Source of the DNA: CAZEVY01 sp964515555
GTDB taxonomy: Bacteria; Acidobacteriota; Terriglobia; Bryobacterales; Bryobacteraceae
Direction of reading: 5' to 3'
Assembly: GCA_964515555.1 (NCBI GenBank)
Contig: CAZEVY010000039.1
Coordinates: forward strand, 1-41,016
Length of the DNA stretch: 41,016 bases
Shown in pieces: positions 22,785-29,794 of the stretch (position 1 is the stretch's first letter; each line of letters begins with the position of its first letter). The notes beneath the pieces were generated by a model that had not been told where the DNA came from, did not search any database, and worked only from the letters and a program-made list of their open reading frames with translations. The position numbers were made by a program, and so were the translations under genes.

Positions 22785-24965
22785 GGCGAAGTCGAGCGCC
22801 GCGGGCGAGGAGTCGAGATCCTCGACGCTGAACGTCATCTTCCGCCGCCAGTTCGGGTACTGGTGCACCGATCCGGGCAGGTTCTGCTGGTCGACCTCCT
22901 TGGTGAGATCCTCCTGATTGAGCGTCATCAGCAGGCAGGGCGTCGAGGCGAGAAATCCAGTCACAGCGTTGTGTAATTCACCGGTCAATTCCGGAAAATC
23001 CGCCTCGCGGCGCGGGAATTCCGGGGGCAAGAGGCCGCGCGCGAAGAGCGCATCGAGCATCCTCTGTTTTTCGGCGCGGCGGCCGGCGTGCATGCGCTCC
23101 CAGGTTTCGTCGTCAGGCAGCAGCCCGGCGTCGCGCCGCGCGTCGATATCGCGGCCGAGCCAGAATCCCGCGATGGTAGGCAGGTCATGCGTGGTCGCCG
23201 AAACGAGCGCCTGCGGCGGATAGTCCTCCGGCGGGCGGACCGCGCCGGAGCCGTCCTTTTCGAAGTAGAAGACGCTGCATCCCAGAATTCCGAAGCGCCG
23301 CAGCAGGAGGCGCACCTCGGGTTCCACCGTGCCCAGGTCCTCGCCGACGATCATCACCCGCTGTCGCACGCTTTCGAGGGCCAGGATGCGCAGCAGGTCC
23401 TCGTGATAGTCCTTCACGTAGACGCCCTCGCTGGTCGCCATGCCGTCGGCCACCCACCACAGGCGGAAGAAGCGCATGACGTGGTCGATGCGCAGCGCGC
23501 CGCCATGCCGCGCGGCCCGCCGGATGGACTCGGCGAAGAAGCGGTAGCCGTCGCGGCGGTGTGCGTCGCGGCCGGGCGGGGGGAACGACCAGTCCTGTCC
23601 CTTGGGCGAGAAGTCGTCGGGGGGCGCGCCGACCCGGCACCCGGCGACATAGAATTCGCGATGCGCCCAGCATTGCGCTCCGCAGCGGTCGATCGCCAGC
23701 GGCAGGTCGTGAAACAGCCCGATCTCCATGCCGCGAGCGCGCGCGTGCCGATAGGCCCCGGCCAGCTGCCTGTCGATCTCCCATTGGAGCCACTTGCGGA
23801 ACAGCACCGAGCGCTTGTGCGAGGCGGCAAAACGCCGCGACGCCGCCGACGACGGGTCGCGCAGCTCGTCCGGCCATTGATGCCAGGTCCAGACCTCGGG
23901 GTCGCGGCGGTGCAGCCACTCGTCGATAGCGCCGTGCAGCGCGAAGCGATCGAGCAGCTCGCCCTCGGCTTCCACCCAGCGAAGGAACTCGACGGCGCGC
24001 GGCGACCGCCGGGGCAGCTCGCGCTGGTAGAACCACCGGAACAGCAGGCGCAGGAATCGCAGCTTGAGCGCGGCGACGCGGTCGTAGTCGACCAGCTCGG
24101 CGGCGTTCAGCGCGGCGATCTCGGCGCGCACCTCGGGCCGATCGAGCAGGCGGCGCGCGGCGGCGCATTCGGCGAACTCCTCGACGCGCTCGACATCCAG
24201 GTAGATGAAGTTGCGGTAAAAGGCGTTGTCGGGCAGGTAGGGGCTGGTGTTGTAGGGCGCGCGATTGTGGATGGCGCAGAGCGGATTCAAGGCAACGTAG
24301 CTGGCGCCGATGCGCCCGGCCACCCAGTCGACCACGCCCTGGAGGGCGGTGAAGTCGCCGCATCCCCAGGTGCGCGCCGAGCGCACGCCGTAGAGGCTCA
24401 CGGCCAGGCCGGTCCGCCGGTCGCCGCGCGCCAGCGACTCGGGCAGCCAGGCGCGGTCCGGGCAGACGATCACGCGCGTGGACGCGGGGGGCAGCGACGC
24501 CACGCGGATTTCGATCTCGTGGTAGCCGAGGGGAAGGGCCGGCAGCGGAAGCAGCCTTCGCACGAAGCGGCGTCCTCCGGCAGCCTGGCGTTCGCCACCG
24601 CTCTCGAGCCCGCTCAGCTCATGCGACTGCTGCTCGAAGCGTCCCGACTCCCACCGGATCTCGACCGCGGCCGATGCGCCGCGCATCTCCTCGGGGACGC
24701 ACAGGGGCACGGCGGCGGGTTGCGAGGATGCGGCGATCACCAGCGAGGGCGGCGCGACCTCGGAGCACTGCGCGAGCTCGCGCGCGGCGACGGCGGCCTC
24801 CAGCTCGGTGGCGGTTGCGCAGGCGACTCCCATCGCCGCGAGCACGCCGCCCTGGATCTCGGGCGACGTCTCGTGCCATTGTCCCCAGATGTCCCAATAG
24901 CCCGGCTCGAGTCCCCATATACCGGCCGCTTCGGCGAGAGAGCGCGCGTAGTCGTCGGACGCCAA
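22728..24965 (-). CDS. malQ: 4-alpha-glucanotransferase
   Basis: This 745-residue GH77 enzyme moves alpha-1,4-glucan segments between chains in maltodextrin and glycogen metabolism. Signature blocks are LNPLCAI, PYNTSPYLPDNAFYRN, ALRIDHVMRFFRLWWV (nucleophile Asp494), GEDLGTVEP (acid/base Glu542) and TTHDLPTIAGFW (Asp594). About 230 N-terminal residues precede the catalytic barrel, as in the long bacterial MalQ type. The start is read as the TTG at 24965, because TACAAT ends 6 bases before it and LASDDYARSLAEAAGIWGLE follows. The longer open frame upstream is the antisense of nuoB and the phosphatase. No glycogen phosphorylase or branching enzyme gene is adjacent. The C-terminus overlaps the convergent small gene by 57 bases. 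Confidence 0.92.
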   Translation of the reverse strand: MASDDYARSLAEAAGIWGLEPGYWDIWGQWHETSPEIQGGVLAAMGVACATATELEAAVAARELAQCSEVAPPSLVIAASSQPAAVPLCVPEEMRGASAAVEIRWESGRFEQQSHELSGLESGGERQAAGGRRFVRRLLPLPALPLGYHEIEIRVASLPPASTRVIVCPDRAWLPESLARGDRRTGLAVSLYGVRSARTWGCGDFTALQGVVDWVAGRIGASYVALNPLCAIHNRAPYNTSPYLPDNAFYRNFIYLDVERVEEFAECAAARRLLDRPEVRAEIAALNAAELVDYDRVAALKLRFLRLLFRWFYQRELPRRSPRAVEFLRWVEAEGELLDRFALHGAIDEWLHRRDPEVWTWHQWPDELRDPSSAASRRFAASHKRSVLFRKWLQWEIDRQLAGAYRHARARGMEIGLFHDLPLAIDRCGAQCWAHREFYVAGCRVGAPPDDFSPKGQDWSFPPPGRDAHRRDGYRFFAESIRRAARHGGALRIDHVMRFFRLWWVADGMATSEGVYVKDYHEDLLRILALESVRQRVMIVGEDLGTVEPEVRLLLRRFGILGCSVFYFEKDGSGAVRPPEDYPPQALVSATTHDLPTIAGFWLGRDIDARRDAGLLPDDETWERMHAGRRAEKQRMLDALFARGLLPPEFPRREADFPELTGELHNAVTGFLASTPCLLMTLNQEDLTKEVDQQNLPGSVHQYPNWRRKMTFSVEDLDSSPAALDFALMLRRWLEQTGRRNVAPA

Positions 24966-24971
24966 GAAGCC

Positions 24972-24977
24972 ATTGTA
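24972..24977 (-). promoter_or_regulatory. -10 box TACAAT, leaderless start of malQ
   Basis: On the minus strand TACAAT is followed by GGCTTC and the TTG at 24965. An ATG that overlaps the box is out of frame. It lies 15 bases from the nuoB TATAAT box on the other strand, so the two promoters are back-to-back and overlapping. Confidence 0.6.
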
Positions 24978-24992
24978 GCGGGAGGGGCGGGC

Positions 24993-24998
24993 TATAAT
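24993..24998 (+). promoter_or_regulatory. -10 box TATAAT, leaderless start of nuoB
   Basis: A perfect TATAAT ends 6 bases before the GTG at 25005. A GGGAGGGG run lies upstream of the box, so it would not be in the mRNA and cannot act as a ribosome-binding site. Confidence 0.65.
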
Positions 24999-25004
24999 GA
25001 TCCC

Positions 25005-25556
25005 GTGGAGATTCGCGAGTACAGCGTGCAGTTCGGTTCCGTCGAAGGCCTGTTCGACCGCATCGACCGGCCGGCGGCCGATCCGGGCGAGGGCGTCCTG
25101 CTGACGACGCTCGATCGCGCCATCAACTGGGGGCGCAAGAACTCGCTGTGGCCGATGTCGTTCGGCCTGGCGTGCTGCGCCATCGAGATGATGTCGATGA
25201 GCGCGTCGCGGTTCGACATCTCGCGCTTCGGCGCCGAGGTGTTTCGCGGCTCGCCGCGGCAGTCGGACCTGATGATCATCGCCGGACGCGTCTCGAACAA
25301 GATGGCGCCGGTGATCCGCCAGCTCTACCAGCAGATGCCCGAGCCCAAGTGGGTGATCTCGATGGGCGCCTGCGCCACGTCGACGGGCGTGTTCAGCAAC
25401 TACGCCCTGATTCCGGTGAACCAGGTGATCCCGGTCGACGTCTACGTGCCGGGATGCCCGCCGCGGCCCGAGCAGTTGATTCACGCGATCATGCTTCTGC
25501 AGCAGAAGATCGACGCCGACCGCGGGACGCTGAAGCAGGTATTGAATCTCGCCTGA
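25005..25556 (+). CDS. nuoB: NADH-quinone oxidoreductase subunit B (lone copy)
   Basis: The protein has 183 residues. NuoB holds cluster N2 of complex I; all four ligands are present: Cys57-Cys58 (GLACCAIEMM), Cys123 (MGACATSTG) and Cys151 (VPGCPPRPE). FRGSPRQSDLMIIAG and the C-terminal LLQQKID also fit. By family it passes electrons to quinone at the membrane-arm junction. In most genomes nuoB sits in a nuoA-N operon; here it lies between malQ and a histidine phosphatase, with no other nuo gene in the window. It may be a second copy or a relocated single copy. The GTG start is supported by the TATAAT spacing and by EIREYSVQFGS. Confidence 0.93.
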   Translation: MEIREYSVQFGSVEGLFDRIDRPAADPGEGVLLTTLDRAINWGRKNSLWPMSFGLACCAIEMMSMSASRFDISRFGAEVFRGSPRQSDLMIIAGRVSNKMAPVIRQLYQQMPEPKWVISMGACATSTGVFSNYALIPVNQVIPVDVYVPGCPPRPEQLIHAIMLLQQKIDADRGTLKQVLNLA

Positions 25557-25568
25557 CCGTCCACTGGA

Positions 25569-26138
25569 ATGGCGCAGCAGATTTACCTCGTCCGTCACGG
25601 CGAGACCGAATGGTCGCGCAGCGGACAGCACACCGGCCGAACCGACATCCCTTTGACCGCCGAAGGCCGGCGACAGGCGGAGGCGCTCGGACGGAGCCTC
25701 GACGGCCGAAGCCTCGCGGTGTGGACCAGTCCCCTGTCGCGCGCCCGGGAGACCTGCCGGCTGGCGGGATTCGGCGACGCCGCCGCGGTCGACGACGATC
25801 TCCGCGAGTGGGACTACGGCGTCTACGAGGGCCGCACGACGCTGGACATCCGCCGCGAAACGCCCGACTGGTCGGTGTGGCTGTCGCCGATCGAAGGCGG
25901 CGAATCGCTGGAGCAGGTCGCCGGGCGCGCGCGCCGGGCGATCGACCGCGCCGCGGCGGCCGGGAGCGACGCCGCTCTGTTCGCGCACGGGCACATCCTC
26001 CGGATTCTGGCGGCTTGCTGGATCGGTATGCCGCCGATTGCCGGACGGTTCCTCGCGCTCGACACAGCCACCGTCAGCGTGCTGGGTTACGAGCGGCAGA
26101 CGCGCGTGATCCGCCGATGGAACGCCGCGCCCGCTTGA
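25569..26138 (+). CDS. Histidine phosphatase (phosphoglycerate-mutase-like) family protein
   Basis: This 189-residue protein has the RHG motif (LVRHGETEWS; catalytic His10), TSPLSRARETC (Arg), REWDYGVYEG (Glu/Asp) and the second catalytic His140 in FAHGHILRI. It lacks the insert of true phosphoglycerate mutases and resembles broad-specificity phosphatases (CobC/acid phosphatase branch). Substrates in the family range from sugar phosphates to nucleotides. It starts 12 bases after nuoB and is probably co-transcribed. Its last 54 bases (from the GYERQTR codons through the stop) recur at 26961-27014, beyond the ankyrin gene. Confidence 0.88.
   Translation: MAQQIYLVRHGETEWSRSGQHTGRTDIPLTAEGRRQAEALGRSLDGRSLAVWTSPLSRARETCRLAGFGDAAAVDDDLREWDYGVYEGRTTLDIRRETPDWSVWLSPIEGGESLEQVAGRARRAIDRAAAAGSDAALFAHGHILRILAACWIGMPPIAGRFLALDTATVSVLGYERQTRVIRRWNAAPA
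26085..26138 (+). repeat. 54-bp direct repeat, copy 1 (3' end of the phosphatase gene)
   Basis: This segment encodes GYERQTRVIRRWNAAPA and the stop codon. It matches 26961-27014 at 51 of 54 positions by my count, including an uninterrupted run of about 40 bases. The two copies bracket the ankyrin gene. Confidence 0.85.
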
Positions 26139-26186
26139 CTCACGCCGCACCTTCCGTCCGCGGTCGGAACGCGCGCGAACGCGATC

Positions 26187-26822
26187 CTATTTGGCTCCAG
26201 CGCGCGTAAGGGCGTCGATGATGACATTGGCCCTGGCTACCTTGGCCCAAGCTAATGCCGTTCGACCGTCCTTTCCTCTGATGTGAACGTTGGCGCCGGC
26301 AGCGATGAGCACCGGAATTACGTCGGCGCATCCCCATCGAGCGGCGGACATGAGTGCCGTGTAGTTGCTCTTCGTTCGATGGTTTACCGCGGCGCCGTGG
26401 TCTAACAGAATCCTGGCGGTATTTGCGTGGTTCCCCCGTGCCGCCCTGAGCAGCGGCGTCCATCCGTCCCGGTCGCTTGCGTTCACATTGGCCCCCGCTG
26501 CGAGAAGGATCAACACTACGGAGTCGTGACCCTTTCGGGCCGCAACAAATAGGGGAGACGCTCCGTCTCCATCTTTGTCCTCGACGTGTGCGCCCTTCTG
26601 AACCAAGGCCTGGACGACACTGGCATGGCCATTAGTTACCGCCGCCTGGAGTGGTGTCAGGCCTCCCTTGCCTTTGCCGTTCACGCTCGCGCCGACAGCC
26701 AGCAGGCCTTGCACCCTATCGGCGTCGCCCGCTCGGGCCGCTGCCACGAGTTCCGCTGCGAGTTTGTCATCCGCCGAAACGAGTAGGCCACTCAGCGCTA
26801 CCAACGCAAAGGGAAGTCGCAT
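26187..26822 (-). CDS. Exported ankyrin-repeat protein
   Basis: This 211-residue protein has a signal peptide (MRLPFALVALSGLLVSA) and about five ankyrin repeats of 33 residues: AGDADRVQGLLAVGASVN, GLTPLQAAVTNGHASVVQAL, GASPLFVAARKGHDSVVLIL, GWTPLLRAARGNHANTARIL, YTALMSAARWGCADVIPVLI, RTALAWAKVARANVI. Ankyrin stacks bind other proteins; a periplasmic location is inferred. The DNA looks less GC-rich at third codon positions than its neighbours, and the gene lies between two copies of a 54-bp repeat, which suggests it was acquired. The start ATG follows TAGCAT by 6 bases. The partner is unknown. Confidence 0.88.
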   Translation of the reverse strand: MRLPFALVALSGLLVSADDKLAAELVAAARAGDADRVQGLLAVGASVNGKGKGGLTPLQAAVTNGHASVVQALVQKGAHVEDKDGDGASPLFVAARKGHDSVVLILLAAGANVNASDRDGWTPLLRAARGNHANTARILLDHGAAVNHRTKSNYTALMSAARWGCADVIPVLIAAGANVHIRGKDGRTALAWAKVARANVIIDALTRAGAK

Positions 26823-26828
26823 GACCCT

Positions 26829-26834
26829 ATGCTA
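26829..26834 (-). promoter_or_regulatory. -10 box TAGCAT, leaderless start of the ankyrin gene
   Basis: On the minus strand TAGCAT is followed by AGGGTC and the ATG at 26822. The six-base gap equals that at malQ, nuoB and others. AGGGTC is a poor, too-close ribosome-binding match. Confidence 0.45.
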
Positions 26835-26960
26835 TCGTGGGTGGCTCCAATGAAAGTTCGAAACGCGCGCAATGGTCCGACCTTCCTCGATTCCGGCGCC
26901 GGGACTCCTCCAGGCGCTCACGTCGATGCCCTCGCCGGGTCGGCGATCCGGGCGACGTCA

Positions 26961-27014
26961 GGCTACGAGCGGCAGACGCGCGTGATCCGCCGATGGAACG
27001 CCGGGCCGGCTTGA
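26961..27014 (+). repeat. 54-bp direct repeat, copy 2
   Basis: This is a near-copy of the 3' end of the phosphatase gene, including its stop codon, 876 bases downstream of the original. Upstream of it the frame stays open (from about 26829) but the similarity drops away, apart from a Gly-x-Pro-Pro at the same distance. Confidence 0.85.
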
Positions 27015-27180
27015 GGGCCGATCGGCGGATGCGCCGCCGGTGTCCGGCCGAGGAATTGGCCTCGTTTTTCACTTTTTACAAAACGATCACCCGGAGAGTT
27101 CGCCGGGCGGAATTATCTTTGGCCCACGCCAAATAATCATGCCGAATTATTCCGAATATACTCCGGCCTAGCGAAGCGAA

Positions 27181-27196
27181 GCCCGCCGTGGCGGGC
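27181..27196. repeat. GC hairpin GCCCGC-CGTG-GCGGGC
   Basis: A perfect 6-bp stem with a 4-base loop is preceded by AGCGAAGCGAA. It has no T-run and lies in a divergent gap, so it is more like a REP-type palindrome than a terminator. Confidence 0.4.
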
Positions 27197-27273
27197 AAAT
27201 GCGCTTGGTTCTATTGAGGTTACGCAGCGGCGATTGGCGGTGACCGGCGATCCGGAAGAGCGCAGTTTTGCCA

Positions 27274-27304
27274 GACCGCTCGCTCACGCTCGCGGCTCCG
27301 TAAA
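27274..27304 (+). repeat. Dispersed ~30-bp GC-rich repeat, copy 2
   Basis: GACCGCTCGCTCACGCTCGC followed by GGCTCCGTAAA. It shares its core with copies at 33069, 33117 and, on the minus strand, 12811. It lies 62 bases before the 2Fe-2S gene. Confidence 0.7.
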
Positions 27305-27365
27305 GGCAATGTGCACTACGGGAGCGGCTCACACGGCGTGGTATGTTGGGCGACGGGAGGTCGGC

Positions 27366-27821
27366 ATGGCCACCATCCAGTTCCAGGTCAACGGCGCCGA
27401 AAGGCGGATCGAAGGCGACCCCGGCCGCGCGCTCCTGTGGGTGCTGCGCGACGAGCTTGAGCTGACGGGCGCCAAGTACGGCTGCGGCGAAGGGCAGTGC
27501 GGCGCCTGCACGGTGCTCATCGACGGAGTCGCCACGCGGTCCTGCATCACGCCGCTCGGCCAGGTGGCGGACAAGCGCGTCACGACCATCGAGGGGATGG
27601 AGCGCGACGGCCGGCTGCATCCGGTGCAGTCGGCGTTCCTCGAGCACGAAGCGCTGCAATGCGGCTACTGCACGCCCGGCATGGTGATGTCCGCCGTGGG
27701 ACTGCTGGCGAAGAACCCCAAGGCGACCGACGCGCAGATCGTCGAGGGCCTGGAGGGCAACATCTGCCGGTGCGGCACCTACCCGCGCATCGTCGCCGCC
27801 GTGCGGAGGGCGTCGCGATGA
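27366..27821 (+). CDS. 2Fe-2S subunit of a molybdenum hydroxylase
   Basis: The 151-residue protein has two iron-sulfur domains. The plant-ferredoxin type has Cys40, Cys45, Cys48 and Cys60 (GCGEGQCGACTVLIDG). The helical type has Cys99, Cys102, Cys134 and Cys136 (QCGYCTPGM, NICRCGTY). This is the small subunit of xanthine dehydrogenase-family enzymes, closest in size and layout to isoquinoline 1-oxidoreductase subunit A (IorA). It carries electrons from the molybdenum site. The ATG at 27366 is set by GGGAGG five bases upstream; a TATGTT box near 27343 may be the promoter. The next gene overlaps the stop by 4 bases (ATGA), so the two subunits are made together. Confidence 0.92.
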   Translation: MATIQFQVNGAERRIEGDPGRALLWVLRDELELTGAKYGCGEGQCGACTVLIDGVATRSCITPLGQVADKRVTTIEGMERDGRLHPVQSAFLEHEALQCGYCTPGMVMSAVGLLAKNPKATDAQIVEGLEGNICRCGTYPRIVAAVRRASR

Positions 27822-29779
27822 CCGAACAGGAACGCTACGAGCTGAGCGAGGCGCCGCGGTATCGCTTCGAGATCGAGCGGCGCGAGTTTCTGGGCGGCGT
27901 CGCCTTTCTTCTGGTGGCGGCGCCGGCGCTGGCGCAGGAATCGGGACGCCGCGGTGGAGGCAACGCTCCGCGCGAGATCGCGGCCTGGATACAGGTGGCC
28001 GACAACGGTGACGTGACGGTCTTCACCGGCAAGGTCGACTTCGGGCAGAACAATCGCACGTCGCTCACGCAGGCGGTGGCCGAAGAGCTGCGCGTTCCGC
28101 CGGCGAAGATCCGGCTGGTGATGGGCGATACCGAACGCTGCCCGTTCGACGCCGGGACTTTCGGCAGCCAGTCGACTCCGCAGATGGCGCCGCAGTTGCG
28201 CCGCGCCGCGGCGGCCGCGCGCGAGGCGCTGGCCGATCCCGAGCGCCCGAAAACGATCGACGCCGCCGTCGCGCTGACGCCCGCCGACCAGTGGAAGGTG
28301 ATCGGGAAGTCGATCCCCAAGGTGGACGGCCGCGACTTCGTCACCGGCAGGCACCAGTACACGACCGACGTGCGACTGCCGGGGATGATGCATGGAAAGG
28401 TGCTGCGCCCGCCGTCGATCGGCGCGACGCTGGAGTCGCTCGACAGCAAGGATGCCGAGGCCATCGCCGGCGTGGTGGTGGTGCGCGACGGCGATTTCAT
28501 CGGAGTGGCCGCGCCCGACGAACACACGGCGTCGCGCGCGCTGGCGGCGCTTCGGGCCGAATGGAAGATCGCCGAGCAGCCGGCGGGCGCGGACCTGTTC
28601 CCCATTCTCCGCAAGGGCGCGGTGACGCCGGCGGAGCCGGAGGGCGACCACAAGCTCTCGGCGAGCTACACGATCGCCTACATCGCGCACGCGCCCATGG
28701 AGCCGCGAGCGGCGGTCGCCGAATGGAAGGACGATCGCCTTACGGTGTGGACCGGCACGCAGCGGCCGTTCGGCGTGCGCGGCGAGCTGGCGCAGGTGTT
28801 CCGAATCACGCCGGAGACGCGGGTGCGGGTGATCGTGCCGGACACCGGGTCGGGCTACGGCGGCAAGCACACCGGGGATGCGGCGGTGGAAGCGGCGCGG
28901 CTCGCCAAGGCGGCGGGCAAGCCGGTGAAGCTGATCTGGACGCGCGAGGAGGAGTTCCACTGGGCCTACTTCCGGCCGGCGGGCGCGATCGACGTGGCCG
29001 CGGGCGTGCGCGCCGACGGGACCATCGCCTCGTGGGAGTTTCACAATTACAACTCGGGCGGCTCGGCGATCCGGAGTCCGTACAACATTCCGGGGCAGAA
29101 GAGCGAGTTTCATCGCACCGAGTCGCCGCTGCGGCAGGGGTCGTACCGGGGCCTGGCGGCGACGGCCAACCACTTTGCGCGCGAGTCGCACATGGACGAC
29201 CTGGCGCGGCTGGCGGGAGTCGACCCGCTGGAGTTCCGGCGGCGCAACTCGAACAACCCGCGGCTGACGGCGGTGCTGGAAGCGGCGGCGGCGAAATTCG
29301 GCTGGAAAGCGGGAAAGGCGCCGGAGGGCCGGGGCATCGGCATCGCTGGCGGCTTCGAGAAGGGGAGTTACGTGGCGACCTGCGCCGAGGTCGCCGTGGA
29401 CAACGGGAAGGTGAAGCTGCTGCGCGCGGTGATTTCCTTCGAATGCGGCGGGATTGTGAATCCCGATCAATTGAAGAACCAGGTGGAGGGGTCGCTGGTG
29501 CAGGGACTGGGCGGGGCGCTGTTCGAGGCGATTGAGTTCGATCGCGGGCGGGTGCTTAACGGGCGCTTCTCGCGCTACCGGGTGCCGCGGTTTTCCGACG
29601 TTCCGCCGATCGAGGTGGTGCTGGTGGACCGCAAGGACCTGGCGCCGCTGGGCGCCGGCGAGACGCCGATCGTGGGAATCGCGCCGGCGATCGGGAACGC
29701 GATCTGCCACGCGACGGGGGTTCGTCTGCGGTCGCTGCCGATGATTCCGACGGGGATGGTGGCCGCGAGTTCGGGGTAG
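27818..29779 (+). CDS. Molybdopterin-binding large subunit of a molybdenum hydroxylase
   Basis: This 653-residue protein belongs to the xanthine dehydrogenase large-subunit family, IorB-like. RREFLGGVAFLLVAAPALA near residue 22 is a twin-arginine signal, so the complex is likely exported with its cofactor already in place. Visible blocks include FTGKVDFGQNNRT, PKVDGRDFVTGRHQYTTD, DTGSGYGGKHTGDAAVEAA, RQGSYRGLAATANHFA, and LGAGETPIVGIAP, whose Glu is the likely catalytic base. It would hydroxylate an N-heterocycle or oxidise an aldehyde. It is somewhat shorter than the usual IorB. Typical partners, a haem c subunit or cofactor maturation factor, are not adjacent. Confidence 0.88.
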   Translation: MTEQERYELSEAPRYRFEIERREFLGGVAFLLVAAPALAQESGRRGGGNAPREIAAWIQVADNGDVTVFTGKVDFGQNNRTSLTQAVAEELRVPPAKIRLVMGDTERCPFDAGTFGSQSTPQMAPQLRRAAAAAREALADPERPKTIDAAVALTPADQWKVIGKSIPKVDGRDFVTGRHQYTTDVRLPGMMHGKVLRPPSIGATLESLDSKDAEAIAGVVVVRDGDFIGVAAPDEHTASRALAALRAEWKIAEQPAGADLFPILRKGAVTPAEPEGDHKLSASYTIAYIAHAPMEPRAAVAEWKDDRLTVWTGTQRPFGVRGELAQVFRITPETRVRVIVPDTGSGYGGKHTGDAAVEAARLAKAAGKPVKLIWTREEEFHWAYFRPAGAIDVAAGVRADGTIASWEFHNYNSGGSAIRSPYNIPGQKSEFHRTESPLRQGSYRGLAATANHFARESHMDDLARLAGVDPLEFRRRNSNNPRLTAVLEAAAAKFGWKAGKAPEGRGIGIAGGFEKGSYVATCAEVAVDNGKVKLLRAVISFECGGIVNPDQLKNQVEGSLVQGLGGALFEAIEFDRGRVLNGRFSRYRVPRFSDVPPIEVVLVDRKDLAPLGAGETPIVGIAPAIGNAICHATGVRLRSLPMIPTGMVAASSG

Positions 29780-29792
29780 CCGGGAGCCCGGC
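29779..29792. terminator. Small hairpin between convergent genes
   Basis: GCCGG-GAGC-CCGGC lies at the end of the molybdenum hydroxylase gene and before the end of the convergent acetyltransferase gene. It has no T-run, so it is weak at best. Confidence 0.3.
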
Positions 29793-29794
29793 GC

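Larger units (their letters stand above)
26823..27365. other. 543-base gene-free region with repeat remnants and hairpins
   Basis: This stretch lies between the divergent ankyrin and 2Fe-2S genes. In order it holds the ankyrin -10 box, about 125 bases without recognised content, the second 54-bp repeat, an AT-richer segment (about 27050-27170) with small hairpins at 27090-27107 and 27112-27137, a GCCCGC-CGTG-GCGGGC hairpin at 27181-27196, and a dispersed repeat copy at 27274-27304. Short open frames here lack ribosome-binding sites and family features. It looks like a collection site for small repeats rather than a lost gene. Confidence 0.6.

Noticed and set aside
24968..26150. In-frame 5' extension of malQ to 26150
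   Set aside because: The extension is the antisense of nuoB and the phosphatase gene; family similarity begins near the TTG at 24965, which follows a -10 box.
26829..27014. Open frame ending in the second 54-bp repeat, as a functional small gene
   Set aside because: Only the duplicated C-terminal 17 residues are recognisable; there is no ribosome-binding site and the upstream part has no family features. It is better read as a repeat remnant.
27181..27196. GC hairpin as a transcription terminator
   Set aside because: Both flanking genes are transcribed away from it and no T-run follows on either strand.
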